The notes: generated from the letters alone by a model not told the origin. A DNA stretch of 64,000 nucleotides from Nocardiopsis metallicus (GCF_014201115.1 NZ_JACHDO010000001.1:7502001-7566000); one strand, 5' to 3'; counted from the first letter of the stretch, positions 1-9,518 are shown. A program made the numbers and translations.

Positions 1-124
1 GCAATAGGTTGCCGCAAGATCAAGAACGCGGCTCTGAACTGCGTTTTTCTGGTGGATTGCGCGCCGGTGCGCCCGGGGTCTGGTCTCGCGGAACAGCGGC
101 GTGCGCGGAGGAAGGGTGACGGCG

Positions 125-1396
125 ATGGCCTCGGCTGACAGGACTCTGGTGGTCCGCAACGGAAGCGTGGTCGAGGGGACCGGCACCGGTCCCCGCCCGG
201 ACCGGGCCCTGGTGCTGCGCGACGGCCGGATCGACTGGGTCGGTCCGGCGGCCGAGATCCCGGAGATCTCCGCCCCGCACCGCGTGGTCGACGCAGACGG
301 GGGCACGATCCTCCCGGGCTTCGTGGACGCCCACGTGCACATGACCATGTCCGGCGAGGGCATGAACCCCGCCGACCTGATCAACCAGCCGCCGCACTAC
401 GGCTACTTCACCGCCATCCCGCGGCTGAAGGCCACCCTCGACGCCGGGGTCACCAGCGTCCGCGACCTGGCCGGACTCGACCAGGCCGTGGTCCGCGCCG
501 TCGACGAGGGCATCGTCCCCGGCCCGCGGATCACCACCGCCTACCGGGCGCTGGGCCCCACCGGCGGCCACGGCGACTTCCGCACCTGCTGCGGCTTCGA
601 CTACGGCACGGTCCTGGGCCCGGACGGCGCGGTCTCGGTCAACACCGACGGCCCCGCCGAGGCCCTGCGCGCCACCCGCGAGGTGATGCGCAAGGGCGCC
701 AAGGTCATCAAGGTGATGGCCAGCGGCGGCGTGTGGAGTCCCCAGGACACCCCCTGGCACGACGGGCTCAACACCGAGGAGATGGCGGTGATCGTGCGCG
801 AGGCCGCCAGCCACGACGTGCCGGTGGCCGCGCACGCCCAGAGCGCCCGCAGCATCCGTAACGCTCTCACCGCGGGGGTCACCAGCGTCGAGCACGGCTA
901 CGAGATCGACGAGCGCGGCGTCGAGCTGATGCTGGACCGCGGCGCCTACCTGGTGCCCACGCTGTCCACCGCCACCACCCCGCCCGACCCCGCCACATCG
1001 GCCGACTACGCGGTCGCCAAGAAGCTCAAGCTCCAGGAACACCTGAGCGAGAACATCACCGCCGCGATCCGCGCCGGGGTGCGTGTCGCCCTGGGCACCG
1101 ACTCCGGGATCTGCCGACACGGCCGCAACCTGCGCGAACTCGCCCTGCTGGTGGAGCACGGCATGACACCCATGGGCGCCCTGCTCGCCGGAACCCGCGA
1201 CGCCGCCGCGCTGCTGGGCCTGGCCGACGAGATCGGCACCCTCGAACCCGGCAAGCGGGCCGACGTCGTGGTCTGCGCGGGCGATCCCCTCACCGACATC
1301 ACCCTGCCCGGCGACCCCGACAACATCACCGCGGTGATCAAGGACGGCAGGGTCCACAAGGGCACCGCCGCCCCCCGCGCGGACACCTTCCGCTGA
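125..1396 (+). CDS. Metal-dependent amidohydrolase (imidazolonepropionase-like)
   Basis: Cytoplasmic amidohydrolase-superfamily enzyme expected to cleave a C-N bond, probably in an amide or dipeptide. The N-terminal beta-sandwich leads into the metal motif DAHVHMT, then a likely carbamylated lysine in KVIKVMASGG, metal histidines in VAAHAQ and EHGYEID, and the catalytic aspartate in GTDSG. The C-terminal GKRADVVV closes the sandwich. Length (424 aa) fits the family. ATG 125 follows a GGAGGAAGG run at 107-115; GTG 101 and GTG 116 are in-frame alternatives. It lies 39 bp upstream of an AbgT transporter that is followed by a related hydrolase, so the three are likely co-transcribed. The substrate is unknown; prolidase-like or aryl-amide hydrolase activity are both possible. 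Confidence 0.9.
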   Translation: MASADRTLVVRNGSVVEGTGTGPRPDRALVLRDGRIDWVGPAAEIPEISAPHRVVDADGGTILPGFVDAHVHMTMSGEGMNPADLINQPPHYGYFTAIPRLKATLDAGVTSVRDLAGLDQAVVRAVDEGIVPGPRITTAYRALGPTGGHGDFRTCCGFDYGTVLGPDGAVSVNTDGPAEALRATREVMRKGAKVIKVMASGGVWSPQDTPWHDGLNTEEMAVIVREAASHDVPVAAHAQSARSIRNALTAGVTSVEHGYEIDERGVELMLDRGAYLVPTLSTATTPPDPATSADYAVAKKLKLQEHLSENITAAIRAGVRVALGTDSGICRHGRNLRELALLVEHGMTPMGALLAGTRDAAALLGLADEIGTLEPGKRADVVVCAGDPLTDITLPGDPDNITAVIKDGRVHKGTAAPRADTFR

Positions 1397-1435
1397 CCCC
1401 CCGATCCCCCTGAGACACCTCCCCGAGGTGACGCC

Positions 1436-3037
1436 ATGAGCACCGACAACCAGAAGTCCCGTTCCGACGGGTCGACCGAACCGCGTCCCGGTTTCCTCGC
1501 GCGGCTGCTGGACGGCATCGAACGGGTCGGCAACAGGATCCCGGACCCGTTCATCCTCTTCCTGATCCTCTTCGCGATCGTGGCGGTGGCCTCCACGGCG
1601 ATGTCGTCGGTCGGCACCACCTACGAGGTGCCCGGCAGCGACGAGGGCGAGCAGGGCATCAACAGCTTCTTCACCGCCGAGGGCCTGACCTGGCTGACCA
1701 CCAACCTGGTCGCCAACTTCATCGGTTTCCCGCCCCTGGGCGTGGTCCTCACCGTGCTGCTCGGTGTCGGTCTGGCCCAGCGCACCGGTCTGCTCAACGC
1801 GCTCGTGCGGAAGGTCTTCGCCGGAGCCCCCGACTGGTTGCTGCCCTACGTGGTGGCGCTCGTCGCCGTTTCGGGAAGCATCATGAGCGACGCCGCCATG
1901 GTGGTGATCCCGCCGCTGGCCGCGATGGTGTTCAAGGCGGCCGGACGCCACCCCGTCGCCGGGCTCCTGGGCGGGTTCGCGGTGGCCACCGCGGCATTCA
2001 GCTGCAGCCCCTTCATCACCAGCACCGACGCCCTGCTGTCCGGCATCACCCAGACCGCGGCCGCCTCGGTGGACATGGGCACCGAGGTCACCCCGGTCTC
2101 CAACCACTTCCTCACGTTCACCATCGCGGTCCTGCTCAGCCTGGTCGGCGGTCTGCTCATCGACAGGGTTCTGGAACCCGCCCTGGAACGCCGCGGGGCT
2201 TCCCGTGAACAGGTCGCCGTCGAGGACGTCCCCGACGACGCCGACCGCCCCGACCTGAAGACGGACCCGGTCCTGACCCGTTCGGAGAAGCTGGGTCTGC
2301 GCTGGTCCGGGGTGGCCCTGCTGGTCACCGTCGCGGCCGTGCTGCTGGTGACCCTGCCCGCGGGCGCTCCCATGCGTAACGAGGACGGCGCCTTCCTGCC
2401 GTCGTCCCCGCTGCTGAGCTCCGTGGTCTTCCTGGTCTTCCTGACCCTTGCCGTCCCCGCCGTCGTCTACGGCCTGATGACCCGCACCATCACCCAGGGC
2501 TCCGACATCGCGCGCATGATGGGCCACACCGTCAAGGAGATGTCCGGGTTCATCGTGCTGGCCTTCGTCATGGCCCAGTTCCTGGAACTGTTCAATTGGA
2601 CCGGTGTGTCCACCTGGATCGCCATCCGGGGCGCCGAAGGGCTGGAGGCCACCGGGTTCACCGGTTTCGGCGCCATCGTCTGCTTCATCCTGCTGGCGTT
2701 CCTGATCAACCTCTTCATCATCTCGGGCTCGGCCCAGTGGGCCCTGTTCGCCTCCGTGTTCGTGCCGATGTTCGCCCTGATCGGCTACGAACCCGGATTC
2801 GTCCAGGCGGCCTTCCGGATCGGGGACTCCACCTCGAACGTGATGTCCCCGCTCAGCCCCTACGTGGTGATCATCCTTGGCTTCCTTCGCCAGTACGAGC
2901 CCAAGGCCGGAATCGGTACCGTCATCGCGCGGGCCCTGCCCTTCTCGCTGACCTTCCTGGCGCTCTGGACCACCGTGCTCGCGGTCTTCTACTTCGCCGG
3001 CCTGCCGGTCGGCCCGGGTATGTACTCGCACATCTGA
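1436..3037 (+). CDS. AbgT-family transporter
   Basis: Multi-pass inner-membrane transporter of 533 aa. It has the N-terminal NRIPDPFILFLILF segment and the late SNVMSPLSPYVVIILGFL helix that mark the AbgT family. Characterised members either import p-aminobenzoyl-glutamate (E. coli AbgT) or export sulfonamides (MtrF, YdaH), so direction cannot be told from sequence. About ten or more hydrophobic segments alternate with a charged cytoplasmic loop near residues 245-285. An SD-like GAGGTG precedes ATG 1436. Flanking by two amidohydrolases suggests uptake of an amide-linked aromatic or dipeptide that the hydrolases then split. The partners are not the M20 peptidases AbgA/AbgB found in E. coli. 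Confidence 0.92.
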   Translation: MSTDNQKSRSDGSTEPRPGFLARLLDGIERVGNRIPDPFILFLILFAIVAVASTAMSSVGTTYEVPGSDEGEQGINSFFTAEGLTWLTTNLVANFIGFPPLGVVLTVLLGVGLAQRTGLLNALVRKVFAGAPDWLLPYVVALVAVSGSIMSDAAMVVIPPLAAMVFKAAGRHPVAGLLGGFAVATAAFSCSPFITSTDALLSGITQTAAASVDMGTEVTPVSNHFLTFTIAVLLSLVGGLLIDRVLEPALERRGASREQVAVEDVPDDADRPDLKTDPVLTRSEKLGLRWSGVALLVTVAAVLLVTLPAGAPMRNEDGAFLPSSPLLSSVVFLVFLTLAVPAVVYGLMTRTITQGSDIARMMGHTVKEMSGFIVLAFVMAQFLELFNWTGVSTWIAIRGAEGLEATGFTGFGAIVCFILLAFLINLFIISGSAQWALFASVFVPMFALIGYEPGFVQAAFRIGDSTSNVMSPLSPYVVIILGFLRQYEPKAGIGTVIARALPFSLTFLALWTTVLAVFYFAGLPVGPGMYSHI

Positions 3038-3065
3038 TCCACACCGACTCCGAAGGAGACCTTCC

Positions 3066-4304
3066 ATGACCGGCGCCAGGACCCTGTACCGGGACCTCAC
3101 CCTCGTCGACGGCACCGGTTCCGCGCCGGTCGCGGACGCCGCGGTGCTGGTCGAGGGCGGTGTGATCGCCTACGCGGGGCCCGCGGCCGGCGCGCCGGAG
3201 CCCCGGCCCGAGGACACCGTGGAGAGCCTGGGCGGGCGCACGCTGCTGCCCGGGTTCATCGACACCCACGTGCACTTCGGGTTCGCCGACGGCCGTGCCC
3301 TGGCCGCCAACAACTCCGGGATCTCGCGCAGCCTGCACGCCTTCGAGTCCGCTGAACGGATGCGCCTCACCCTGGATGCGGGTGTGACCGGCGCCCGCGA
3401 CCTCGGCGGGGCCGACGCGGGGTTCCGGATCGCCCAGGAGCGGGGCCTGATCCGGGCCCCGCGGCTGAGCATGGCGCTGCGCCTGATGAGCCACACCGGC
3501 GGCCACGCCGACTTCACCTTGCCCTCGGGCGCCAACTCGCACGACTGCGAGCACACCGCCGCCGAGATCGCGGACTCTCCGCAGGAGGTCCGGGTGGCCA
3601 CCCGCCGGCTGGTCCGGGACGGCGCGGACGTGATCAAGGTGTGCGCGACCGGCGGGCTGTCCAGCCCCTCCGACGGCCCCACGGACGAGGGGATCACCGA
3701 GGAGGAGATCAGGGTGATCGTCGACGAGACCGCCAAGCACGGCGGGCGACCGGTCGCCGCGCACGCCCAGGGGGCGGCGGGGATCCGCAACGCGGTGCGC
3801 GGTGGGGCGGCCAGTATCGAGCACGGCTACCTGATCGACGACGAGGGCATCGACCTCATGCTGGAGCGCGGCACGTTCCTGGTGCCGACCCTGACCACGT
3901 TCGACTTCGAGGACCGTATCCACCTCATGTCGCAGAAGTCGATCGACACCAAGCGCGCCCTGGCGGACGAGACCTACGAGCGCATCGCGCACGCGGTGAG
4001 CCGCGGGGTGCGGGTGGCGATGGGCACCGACGCCGGTATCTCCGAGCACGGCCGCAACCTGCGCGAACTCGCCCAGCTGGTGTCCGTGGGGCTCTCGCCC
4101 ACGCAGGCGATCGTGGCGGGCACGGGCAACGCCGCCGAGCTGCTGGGCGCGGCCGACCGGGTGGGCACGGTCGAGGCGGGCAAGCTCGCCGACCTCGTGG
4201 TGTGCGAGGGCGACCCGCTCGCGGACATCGCCCTGCTGGGCGAGCGCGCCAACATCGTGCTGGTCGTCCAGGGCGGCGAGGTCGTCAAGGACACCCGGGC
4301 CTGA
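3066..4304 (+). CDS. Metal-dependent amidohydrolase, paralogue of the gene at 125
   Basis: Second amidohydrolase of the operon, 412 aa. It has the same motif order as the first: DTHVHFG metal pair, DVIKVCATGG with the bridging lysine, VAAHAQG and EHGYLID histidines, and GTDAGISEHG with the catalytic aspartate, then a C-terminal GKLADLVVCEGDP. AAGGAGA sits six bases before ATG 3066 and the gap to the transporter stop is 28 bp, so co-transcription is likely. The two hydrolases are clearly paralogous but differ through the substrate-facing loops (the cysteine-containing RTCCGFDYG of the first is replaced by a shorter, different segment). That suggests related but distinct substrates. A strong hairpin follows 12 bp after the stop. 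Confidence 0.9.
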   Translation: MTGARTLYRDLTLVDGTGSAPVADAAVLVEGGVIAYAGPAAGAPEPRPEDTVESLGGRTLLPGFIDTHVHFGFADGRALAANNSGISRSLHAFESAERMRLTLDAGVTGARDLGGADAGFRIAQERGLIRAPRLSMALRLMSHTGGHADFTLPSGANSHDCEHTAAEIADSPQEVRVATRRLVRDGADVIKVCATGGLSSPSDGPTDEGITEEEIRVIVDETAKHGGRPVAAHAQGAAGIRNAVRGGAASIEHGYLIDDEGIDLMLERGTFLVPTLTTFDFEDRIHLMSQKSIDTKRALADETYERIAHAVSRGVRVAMGTDAGISEHGRNLRELAQLVSVGLSPTQAIVAGTGNAAELLGAADRVGTVEAGKLADLVVCEGDPLADIALLGERANIVLVVQGGEVVKDTRA

Positions 4305-4316
4305 ACCCGTGCACGA

Positions 4317-4353
4317 GCGATGGGCCTACGCGGTATCCGCGTAGGCCCATCGC
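4317..4353. terminator. Bidirectional rho-independent-type terminator
   Basis: Perfect 17-bp inverted repeat (4317-4333 with 4337-4353) around a TAT loop. It sits between the convergent amidohydrolase and DAHP synthase genes and can serve both. There is no clear T-tract, as is common in high-GC actinomycetes. Confidence 0.9.
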
Positions 4354-4365
4354 GTCGGTCGTGCG

Positions 4366-5427
4366 TCAGGCGGCGTTCTTGCGGCGCTGGCGGACGGCCT
4401 CGGCGAGGTTCTCCAGGACGCCCTCGGTGGTGTCCCAGCTCATGCACTTGTCGGTGATGGACTGGCCGTAGGTGAGCTCAGCCGGGTCGCCCAGCTTCTG
4501 GGCGCCCTCCTCGATGAAGCTCTCCAGCATCACGCCGATGATGCCCTTCTGGCCCTCGGCGACCTGGGCGGCGATCTCGCGGGCCACCTCCGCTTGGCGG
4601 ACGTGGTCCTTTCCGCTGTTGGCGTGGCTGGCGTCGATCATCAGACGGCGCGGCAGCTTGGACTTCTCGAGCACGTCCAGGGCCGCGCCGACCGAGGCGG
4701 GGTCGTGGTTGGGGCCGCTGCGGCCGCCGCGCAGGATGACGTGGCAGTCCGGGTTGCCCTCGGTGACGACCACGGAACCGGCGCCGGCCGGATCCACGCC
4801 GAAGAAGGTGTGGGAGGCGGCCGCCGCGCCCACGGCGTCCACGGCCACCTGCACGTCGCCGTCGGTGCCGTTCTTGAAACCGACCGGGGTGCTCAGACCG
4901 CTGCTGAGCTGGCGGTGGACCTGGCTCTCGGTGGTGCGGGCGCCGATCGCGCCCCAGGAGACGACGTCGGCGATGTACTGCGGGGTGATCGGGTCGAGGA
5001 ACTCGGTGCCCGCGGGCAGCCCCAGGGCGTCGATGTCGATGAGCAGCTTGCGGGCGGTGCGCAGGCCGCGGTGGACGTCGTAGGTGTCGTCCAGGCCCGG
5101 GTCGTTGATCAGGCCCTTCCAGCCCACCGTGGTGCGCGGCTTCTCGAAGTACACGCGCATGACCACGCACAGCTCGTCGCTGACCGACGGGACCAGGGCC
5201 TTGAGGCGGCGGGCGTAGTCCAGGGCCGACTCGGTGTCGTGCACCGAGCAGGGGCCGACGACGACCAGGAGGCGGTCGTCCTCGCCGTCCAGGACCCGCT
5301 TGACCTCGGAGCGGGAGCTCTCGACGAGGGTCGCGCTCTCCTCGCCCAACGGAAGCTCGGCGAGCAGGTCCTGGGGGGCGATGAGTGGCTTGTAGCTCGC
5401 CACCCGTGTGTCGTTGGTGCTCGTCAT
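4366..5427 (-). CDS. 3-deoxy-7-phosphoheptulonate (DAHP) synthase, class I
   Basis: First enzyme of the shikimate pathway, condensing phosphoenolpyruvate with erythrose 4-phosphate. At 353 aa it has the length of AroF/G/H-type class I enzymes rather than the longer class II type usual in actinomycetes. Diagnostic segments are VVVGPCSVHD near the N-terminus, KPRTTVGWKGLINDPGLDDT, IGARTTESQVHRQLSSGLS, GFKNGTDG, and DASHANSGKDH with the metal-binding histidine. ATG 5427 is preceded by GGGGAG. Neighbours are unrelated, so it is probably monocistronic. Class I enzymes are generally feedback-inhibited by aromatic amino acids; which one applies here cannot be read. Confidence 0.95.
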   Translation of the reverse strand: MTSTNDTRVASYKPLIAPQDLLAELPLGEESATLVESSRSEVKRVLDGEDDRLLVVVGPCSVHDTESALDYARRLKALVPSVSDELCVVMRVYFEKPRTTVGWKGLINDPGLDDTYDVHRGLRTARKLLIDIDALGLPAGTEFLDPITPQYIADVVSWGAIGARTTESQVHRQLSSGLSTPVGFKNGTDGDVQVAVDAVGAAAASHTFFGVDPAGAGSVVVTEGNPDCHVILRGGRSGPNHDPASVGAALDVLEKSKLPRRLMIDASHANSGKDHVRQAEVAREIAAQVAEGQKGIIGVMLESFIEEGAQKLGDPAELTYGQSITDKCMSWDTTEGVLENLAEAVRQRRKNAA

Positions 5428-5633
5428 CGTCTCCCCTAGGTCCCGTCATGTCGATCGTGTGGCAACAGAACCGTAGCGCGGCCGGGCACGCCGGACGCGG
5501 TCGCGTCGGCAAATTCGACGGGGGCCGGGGATGGGAAAGGCCACATTCGCGCATTGCCGAAGAGTGTGTCTCATTGGTTGAGACGCAAATGCGCGGTGGC
5601 CATTCCCGCCGAAACCCGGCGCGAGGTGCGGGC
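5428..5633. other. Intergenic leader of DAHP synthase
   Basis: A 206-bp spacer between two minus-strand genes. It contains a short inverted repeat GTCTCA-5nt-TGAGAC at 5568-5584 that could be a weak terminator for the acyl-CoA synthetase or an operator. I see no riboswitch fold or leader peptide with aromatic codon runs. Confidence 0.4.
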
Positions 5634-7349
5634 TCAGTCCCGCAGCCCCGGGAGGTCCTCCTCCCAGAACTCGCGCGCGTTGCGCGTGCCGTCGGTGACC
5701 GTGCCGCGCTCGGCCTCCGCCTGGCGCAGCTGCACTCGTCGAATCTTACCCGAGGCGGTCTTGGGCAGGGTGGTGAACTCCAGGCGGCGGACCCTCTTGT
5801 ACGGGGAGAGGCGGCCGCGGGCGTACTCCAGGACGGCACGCGCGGTCTCGGCGTCGGGCGCCACGCCCTCGGCCAGGGCCACGTACGCCTTGGCCACCGA
5901 CAGCCGCAGCGAGTCGGGGGAGGGCACCACCGCGGCCTCGGTCACGTATTCGTGCTCGACCAGAACGCTTTCCAGTTCAAATGGTGAGATGCGGTAATCC
6001 GAGGCCTTGAACACATCGTCGGATCGACCGATATAGGTAATGTAACCGCGCGAATCCCGAGTGGCGAAGTCGCCGGTGCGGTACAGGCCGAGCCGGGTCA
6101 CCTCCCGGGTGCGTTCGGGGCTGTCCGAGTAGCCGCGCATCGCGCCCACGGGTTCGTTGGCCAGATCCACGCAGATCTGCCCCGAGTCCGCGACCTCCTC
6201 GGTCTCCGGGTCGAGCAGCACGATGTCGTAGCCGGGCATGGGACGTCCCACCGAACCAGCGACCACCTCCTGGCCGGGGCCGTTGCCGATGAGCAGGGTC
6301 GTCTCGGTCTGCCCGAACCCGTCGCGCACGGTGAGCCCCCAGGCCTCGCGGATCCGCTCCACGATCTCCGGGTTGAGCGGCTCACCGGCCGAGACCACCT
6401 CGCGCAGCCCCACCTTCCAGGCGCCCGGGTCGGCCTGGAGCAGCATCCGCCAGGCCGTCGGCGGCGCGCACAGCGAGTCGGCTCCGCAGCGCACCACCGC
6501 GTCCAGCAGGGCCGCCGGGTCGAACCGGTCCTGCTTGACCACCAGCACCGTGGCCTCGGCGTTCCACGGCGCGAACACACTGCTGTAGGCGTGCTTGGCC
6601 CAGCCGGGCGCGGAGACGTTCAGGTGCACGTCGCCGGGTTGCAGGCCCAGCCAGTACATGGTGGAAAGGTGCCCGATCGGATAGGAACTCTGGGTGTGCG
6701 TGACCAGTTTGGGGCGCGCGCTCGTGCCGGAGGTGAAGTACAGCAACAGGGGGTCGTCGGGGGAGGTGGGGTGGGGCTGGGTGAAGTCCAACCCGGCGTG
6801 TTCGGAGTCCGGGTAGCTGAGCCACCCGTCCATGTAGCCCACGCAGATGCGCGTCCAGTGCCCGCTCAGGTGCTCGAACCGTTCGGTGTCGGCGGGGGAG
6901 CAGACCACGTGCGCGACGTCGCCCCGGTCCAGCCGGTCCACCAGGTCGCCCTCGGAGAGGTTGGTGGGGGTCGGGCAGACCACGGCGCCCAGTTTGATCG
7001 CGGCGAGCAGGGTCTCCCACAGTTCGACCTGGTTGCCGAGCATGAGCATGATCCGGTCCCCCGGGTGCACGCCCTGGCCGATGAGCCAGTTGGCCACGTG
7101 GTTGGAGCGCTCCGACAGCTGCCGGTAGGTGTGGTGGACCTCGGTGCCGTCCTCCTCCACCAACCACAGCGCCGTCCGGTCCGGGCGGGTGGCCGCCACG
7201 TGGTCGAAGTGGTCCAGAGCCCAGTTGAACCGCTCCGGCCGGGGCCACGTGAACTCCCGGTGCGCGGCCTCCTGGTCCTCCCGGTGCTGTAGGAGCAGGT
7301 CCCGCGCGGCGCGGAACTCCCGTGCCCCCTCGGACATCTCTTTCGACAT
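5634..7349 (-). CDS. AMP-binding acyl-CoA synthetase (medium-chain/aryl type)
   Basis: Adenylate-forming enzyme (571 aa) that activates a carboxylic acid with ATP and couples it to CoA. The phosphate-binding loop is YFTSGTSARPK, followed by GFGQTET, the YRTGD hinge region and the C-terminal catalytic lysine in LPKTASGKIRR. Overall layout resembles medium-chain acyl-CoA and benzoate-CoA ligases more than acetyl-CoA synthetase. ATG 7349 has GGAGG six bases upstream, better than an in-frame start 45 bp earlier. It is divergent from the DUF4429 gene and has no obvious metabolic partner nearby, so the substrate is open. Confidence 0.9.
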   Translation of the reverse strand: MSKEMSEGAREFRAARDLLLQHREDQEAAHREFTWPRPERFNWALDHFDHVAATRPDRTALWLVEEDGTEVHHTYRQLSERSNHVANWLIGQGVHPGDRIMLMLGNQVELWETLLAAIKLGAVVCPTPTNLSEGDLVDRLDRGDVAHVVCSPADTERFEHLSGHWTRICVGYMDGWLSYPDSEHAGLDFTQPHPTSPDDPLLLYFTSGTSARPKLVTHTQSSYPIGHLSTMYWLGLQPGDVHLNVSAPGWAKHAYSSVFAPWNAEATVLVVKQDRFDPAALLDAVVRCGADSLCAPPTAWRMLLQADPGAWKVGLREVVSAGEPLNPEIVERIREAWGLTVRDGFGQTETTLLIGNGPGQEVVAGSVGRPMPGYDIVLLDPETEEVADSGQICVDLANEPVGAMRGYSDSPERTREVTRLGLYRTGDFATRDSRGYITYIGRSDDVFKASDYRISPFELESVLVEHEYVTEAAVVPSPDSLRLSVAKAYVALAEGVAPDAETARAVLEYARGRLSPYKRVRRLEFTTLPKTASGKIRRVQLRQAEAERGTVTDGTRNAREFWEEDLPGLRD

Positions 7350-7583
7350 CGAAGTCCTCCGGTTCGGGGACGGCGCGCCGGGCGCACCGCCCACGGGACC
7401 CCAGCCACCGGACGGGTGGCTGGACGGGGTGTGCCTCTGCGGTTCTACCCGCTCCGCGCCGTCCCGACCCCTCGACCCGAGGCGACCCGCCCCGGACCTG
7501 GGCTTCAGGAGGCACTGGGCTGGGGAGAGGGGGAGAACCGGTCAGGGCGTTCGCCGTGAATCGGCCGCCTAGAATGGCTTCCC

Positions 7584-8486
7584 ATGGAGGAACTTCGCGG
7601 CCATCACGGCACCTGGCGCTTCGACCTGGAGACGCTGCGCATCCGCTTCGGTAGCGGACGCAAGGTGCCGGGCCTGCTCAGGGCGCTCGGCCAGTGCTCG
7701 GTTCCGTTGGCCGCCGTGCGTGAGGTGGACTTCCACCCCGGCAACCGCAAACACGGCTGGCGGCTCCGGCTTCGCCTGCTGGAAGGGGCCGACCCCTATC
7801 TTCCCCTGAAGACCACGGGCCACGCCGAGGACTTCACGCCTTTGCTCCTGACCGGGCCGCGCGACCGGGAACTGGTCGCCGAGTACTGCGCCGAACGGCT
7901 CACGGAGTCCGTGCAGTATGCCCGCGAGCTCCTCGAAACACCGCTCGACCCCGTACAGGCCGCCAAGGGGCTGGTGGCCCGGTTCCCCTTCCACGCACGG
8001 ACGGGAGAGGGGTCCGCCTTCTTCAACGGGGAGCGGCTGCGGCTCCAGTGGGACGGATGGATCGCGAGCATCCCCAAGGGTGAGGAGGAGGCGCGCGAGT
8101 TTCCCTTCGAGGAGATCGAGTCCCTCCAGTGGTTTCCCTCGGTCGGTCTGGAGGAGGGATACCTCCGTGTGGTCCCGCGCGGGGTGACCGTACCCGAGAA
8201 GCCGGAACTGGAGAACGACTTCTGCACCCTGGCCTCGCACGGTCTGAAGGGCAGCGAGGAGAGCCTGCTGATGGCGGCCACCGTCAACACCCACATCGCC
8301 CTGGCGGGGAGGGGCGCCTCGCAGGAGACGGCTGGCGCCCCCGCCGAGCTGACGGCTCCGCGCCCGGCCGACGACAGCGCGGCGATCTTCGCCAAGATCC
8401 GGGAGCTGGGCAGTCTGCACTCGGAGGGGCTGCTGACCGACAGCGAGTTCAGCACGAAGAAGGCCGAGCTCCTGGACCGGCTCTGA
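7584..8486 (+). CDS. DUF4429 protein with C-terminal SHOCT domain
   Basis: Protein of 300 aa common in actinomycetes and of unknown function. The N-terminal two thirds match the DUF4429 layout: two PH-like beta-rich repeats beginning GHHGTWRFDLETLRIRFG and, near residue 148, GEGSAFFNGERLRLQWDGW. The last 35 residues form a SHOCT helix pair (IRELGSLHSEGLLTDSEFSTKKAELL), an oligomerisation motif. There is no signal peptide, so it is cytoplasmic. The ATG is ten bases after a TAGAAT-like box, and no Shine-Dalgarno sequence is evident, so the transcript may be near-leaderless. Confidence 0.8.
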   Translation: MEELRGHHGTWRFDLETLRIRFGSGRKVPGLLRALGQCSVPLAAVREVDFHPGNRKHGWRLRLRLLEGADPYLPLKTTGHAEDFTPLLLTGPRDRELVAEYCAERLTESVQYARELLETPLDPVQAAKGLVARFPFHARTGEGSAFFNGERLRLQWDGWIASIPKGEEEAREFPFEEIESLQWFPSVGLEEGYLRVVPRGVTVPEKPELENDFCTLASHGLKGSEESLLMAATVNTHIALAGRGASQETAGAPAELTAPRPADDSAAIFAKIRELGSLHSEGLLTDSEFSTKKAELLDRL

Positions 8487-8507
8487 CCCCGGTCCCAGGC
8501 GAAAGCC

Positions 8508-9518
8508 ATGCACACGGCCACGGCCGACACGGCCACGAACAGCGAAGAAAGGTCATCAGCCTTGCGCACCTTGTACCCGCCCATCGAGCCGTACGACTCG
8601 GGCATGCTCGACGTCGGCGACGGACACCGCGTCTACTGGGAGCTGTGCGGCAACCCCGCGGGCAAGCCCGTGGTGTTCCTGCACGGTGGCCCGGGCGGCG
8701 GCTGCACAGCCGACCACCGTCGGCTCTTCGACCCGGAGAAGTACCGCATCCTCCTGTTCGACCAGCGCAACTGCGGTCGTTCCACCCCGCACGCCAGCAG
8801 GATGGACGTCGACCTGTCCACCAACACCACCTGGGCGCTGGTCGAGGACGTCGAGCGCCTGCGCGAGATGGTCGGCGTGGACGCCTGGCAGGTCTTCGGG
8901 GGCTCCTGGGGCAGCTGCCTGGCCCTGGCCTACGCCCAGAAGCACCCCGAACGCGTCACCGAGCTGATCGTGCGCGGCATCTTCACCCTGCGCGACCAGG
9001 AACTGCGCTGGTTCTACCAGGAGGGCGCCTCGTACCTCTTCCCGGACCTGTGGGAGTCCTACCTGGAACCCATCCCCGAGGAGGAGCGCGACGACCTGAT
9101 CGGTGCCTACGCCCGCCGCCTGGAGTCCCCGGACCGGGAGGTGCGGCTGGCGGCCGCCCGCGCGTGGAGCGTGTGGGAGGGGTCGACGGTCACGCTGCGG
9201 CCCAACCCGGCGCTGCGCGAGCACCACGCGGACGAGGACTACGCGCTGGCCTTCGCCCGGATCGAGAACCACTACTTCCACAACAAGGGGTTCTTCACCC
9301 CCGAGCAGCTCATCGAGGGCGCGGAGCGCATCCGGCACATCCCGGGCGTGATCGTCCAGGGCCGCTACGACGTGTGCACCCCGGTGCGTACCGCCTACGA
9401 CCTGCACCGCGCCTGGCCGGAAGCGGAGTTCCACATCATCGACGACGCCGGCCATGCCTTCAGTGAGCCGGGCATTCTCGACCAGCTGATCGAGGCCACC
9501 GACCGCTTCGCGAAGTAG
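8508..9518 (+). CDS. pip: Prolyl aminopeptidase (proline iminopeptidase)
   Basis: Alpha/beta-hydrolase of peptidase family S33 that removes N-terminal proline from peptides in the cytoplasm. It carries the oxyanion motif HGGPGGG, FDQRNCGRSTPH, the nucleophile elbow GGSWGS, and C-terminal VQGRYDVCTP and GHAFSEPG supplying the acid and histidine. The recognisable family N-terminus RTLYPPIEPYDSGMLDVGDG begins at TTG 8562, which has GAAAGG nine bases upstream. That start (318 aa) is a strong alternative to ATG 8508. It follows the DUF4429 gene by 21 bp and could be co-transcribed. A terminator-like hairpin lies 14 bp after the stop. Confidence 0.95.
   Translation: MHTATADTATNSEERSSALRTLYPPIEPYDSGMLDVGDGHRVYWELCGNPAGKPVVFLHGGPGGGCTADHRRLFDPEKYRILLFDQRNCGRSTPHASRMDVDLSTNTTWALVEDVERLREMVGVDAWQVFGGSWGSCLALAYAQKHPERVTELIVRGIFTLRDQELRWFYQEGASYLFPDLWESYLEPIPEEERDDLIGAYARRLESPDREVRLAAARAWSVWEGSTVTLRPNPALREHHADEDYALAFARIENHYFHNKGFFTPEQLIEGAERIRHIPGVIVQGRYDVCTPVRTAYDLHRAWPEAEFHIIDDAGHAFSEPGILDQLIEATDRFAK

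Noticed and set aside
1..124. Partial gene at the left edge
   Set aside because: No frame with coding bias enters from the edge; only the leader of the first amidohydrolase is visible.
20..3115. Very long minus-strand open frame (1031 codons) opposite the amidohydrolase/AbgT operon
   Set aside because: Its sequence is Gly/Asp/His/Arg-rich low complexity, the usual artefact opposite high-GC genes; both plus-strand genes it covers have clear families.
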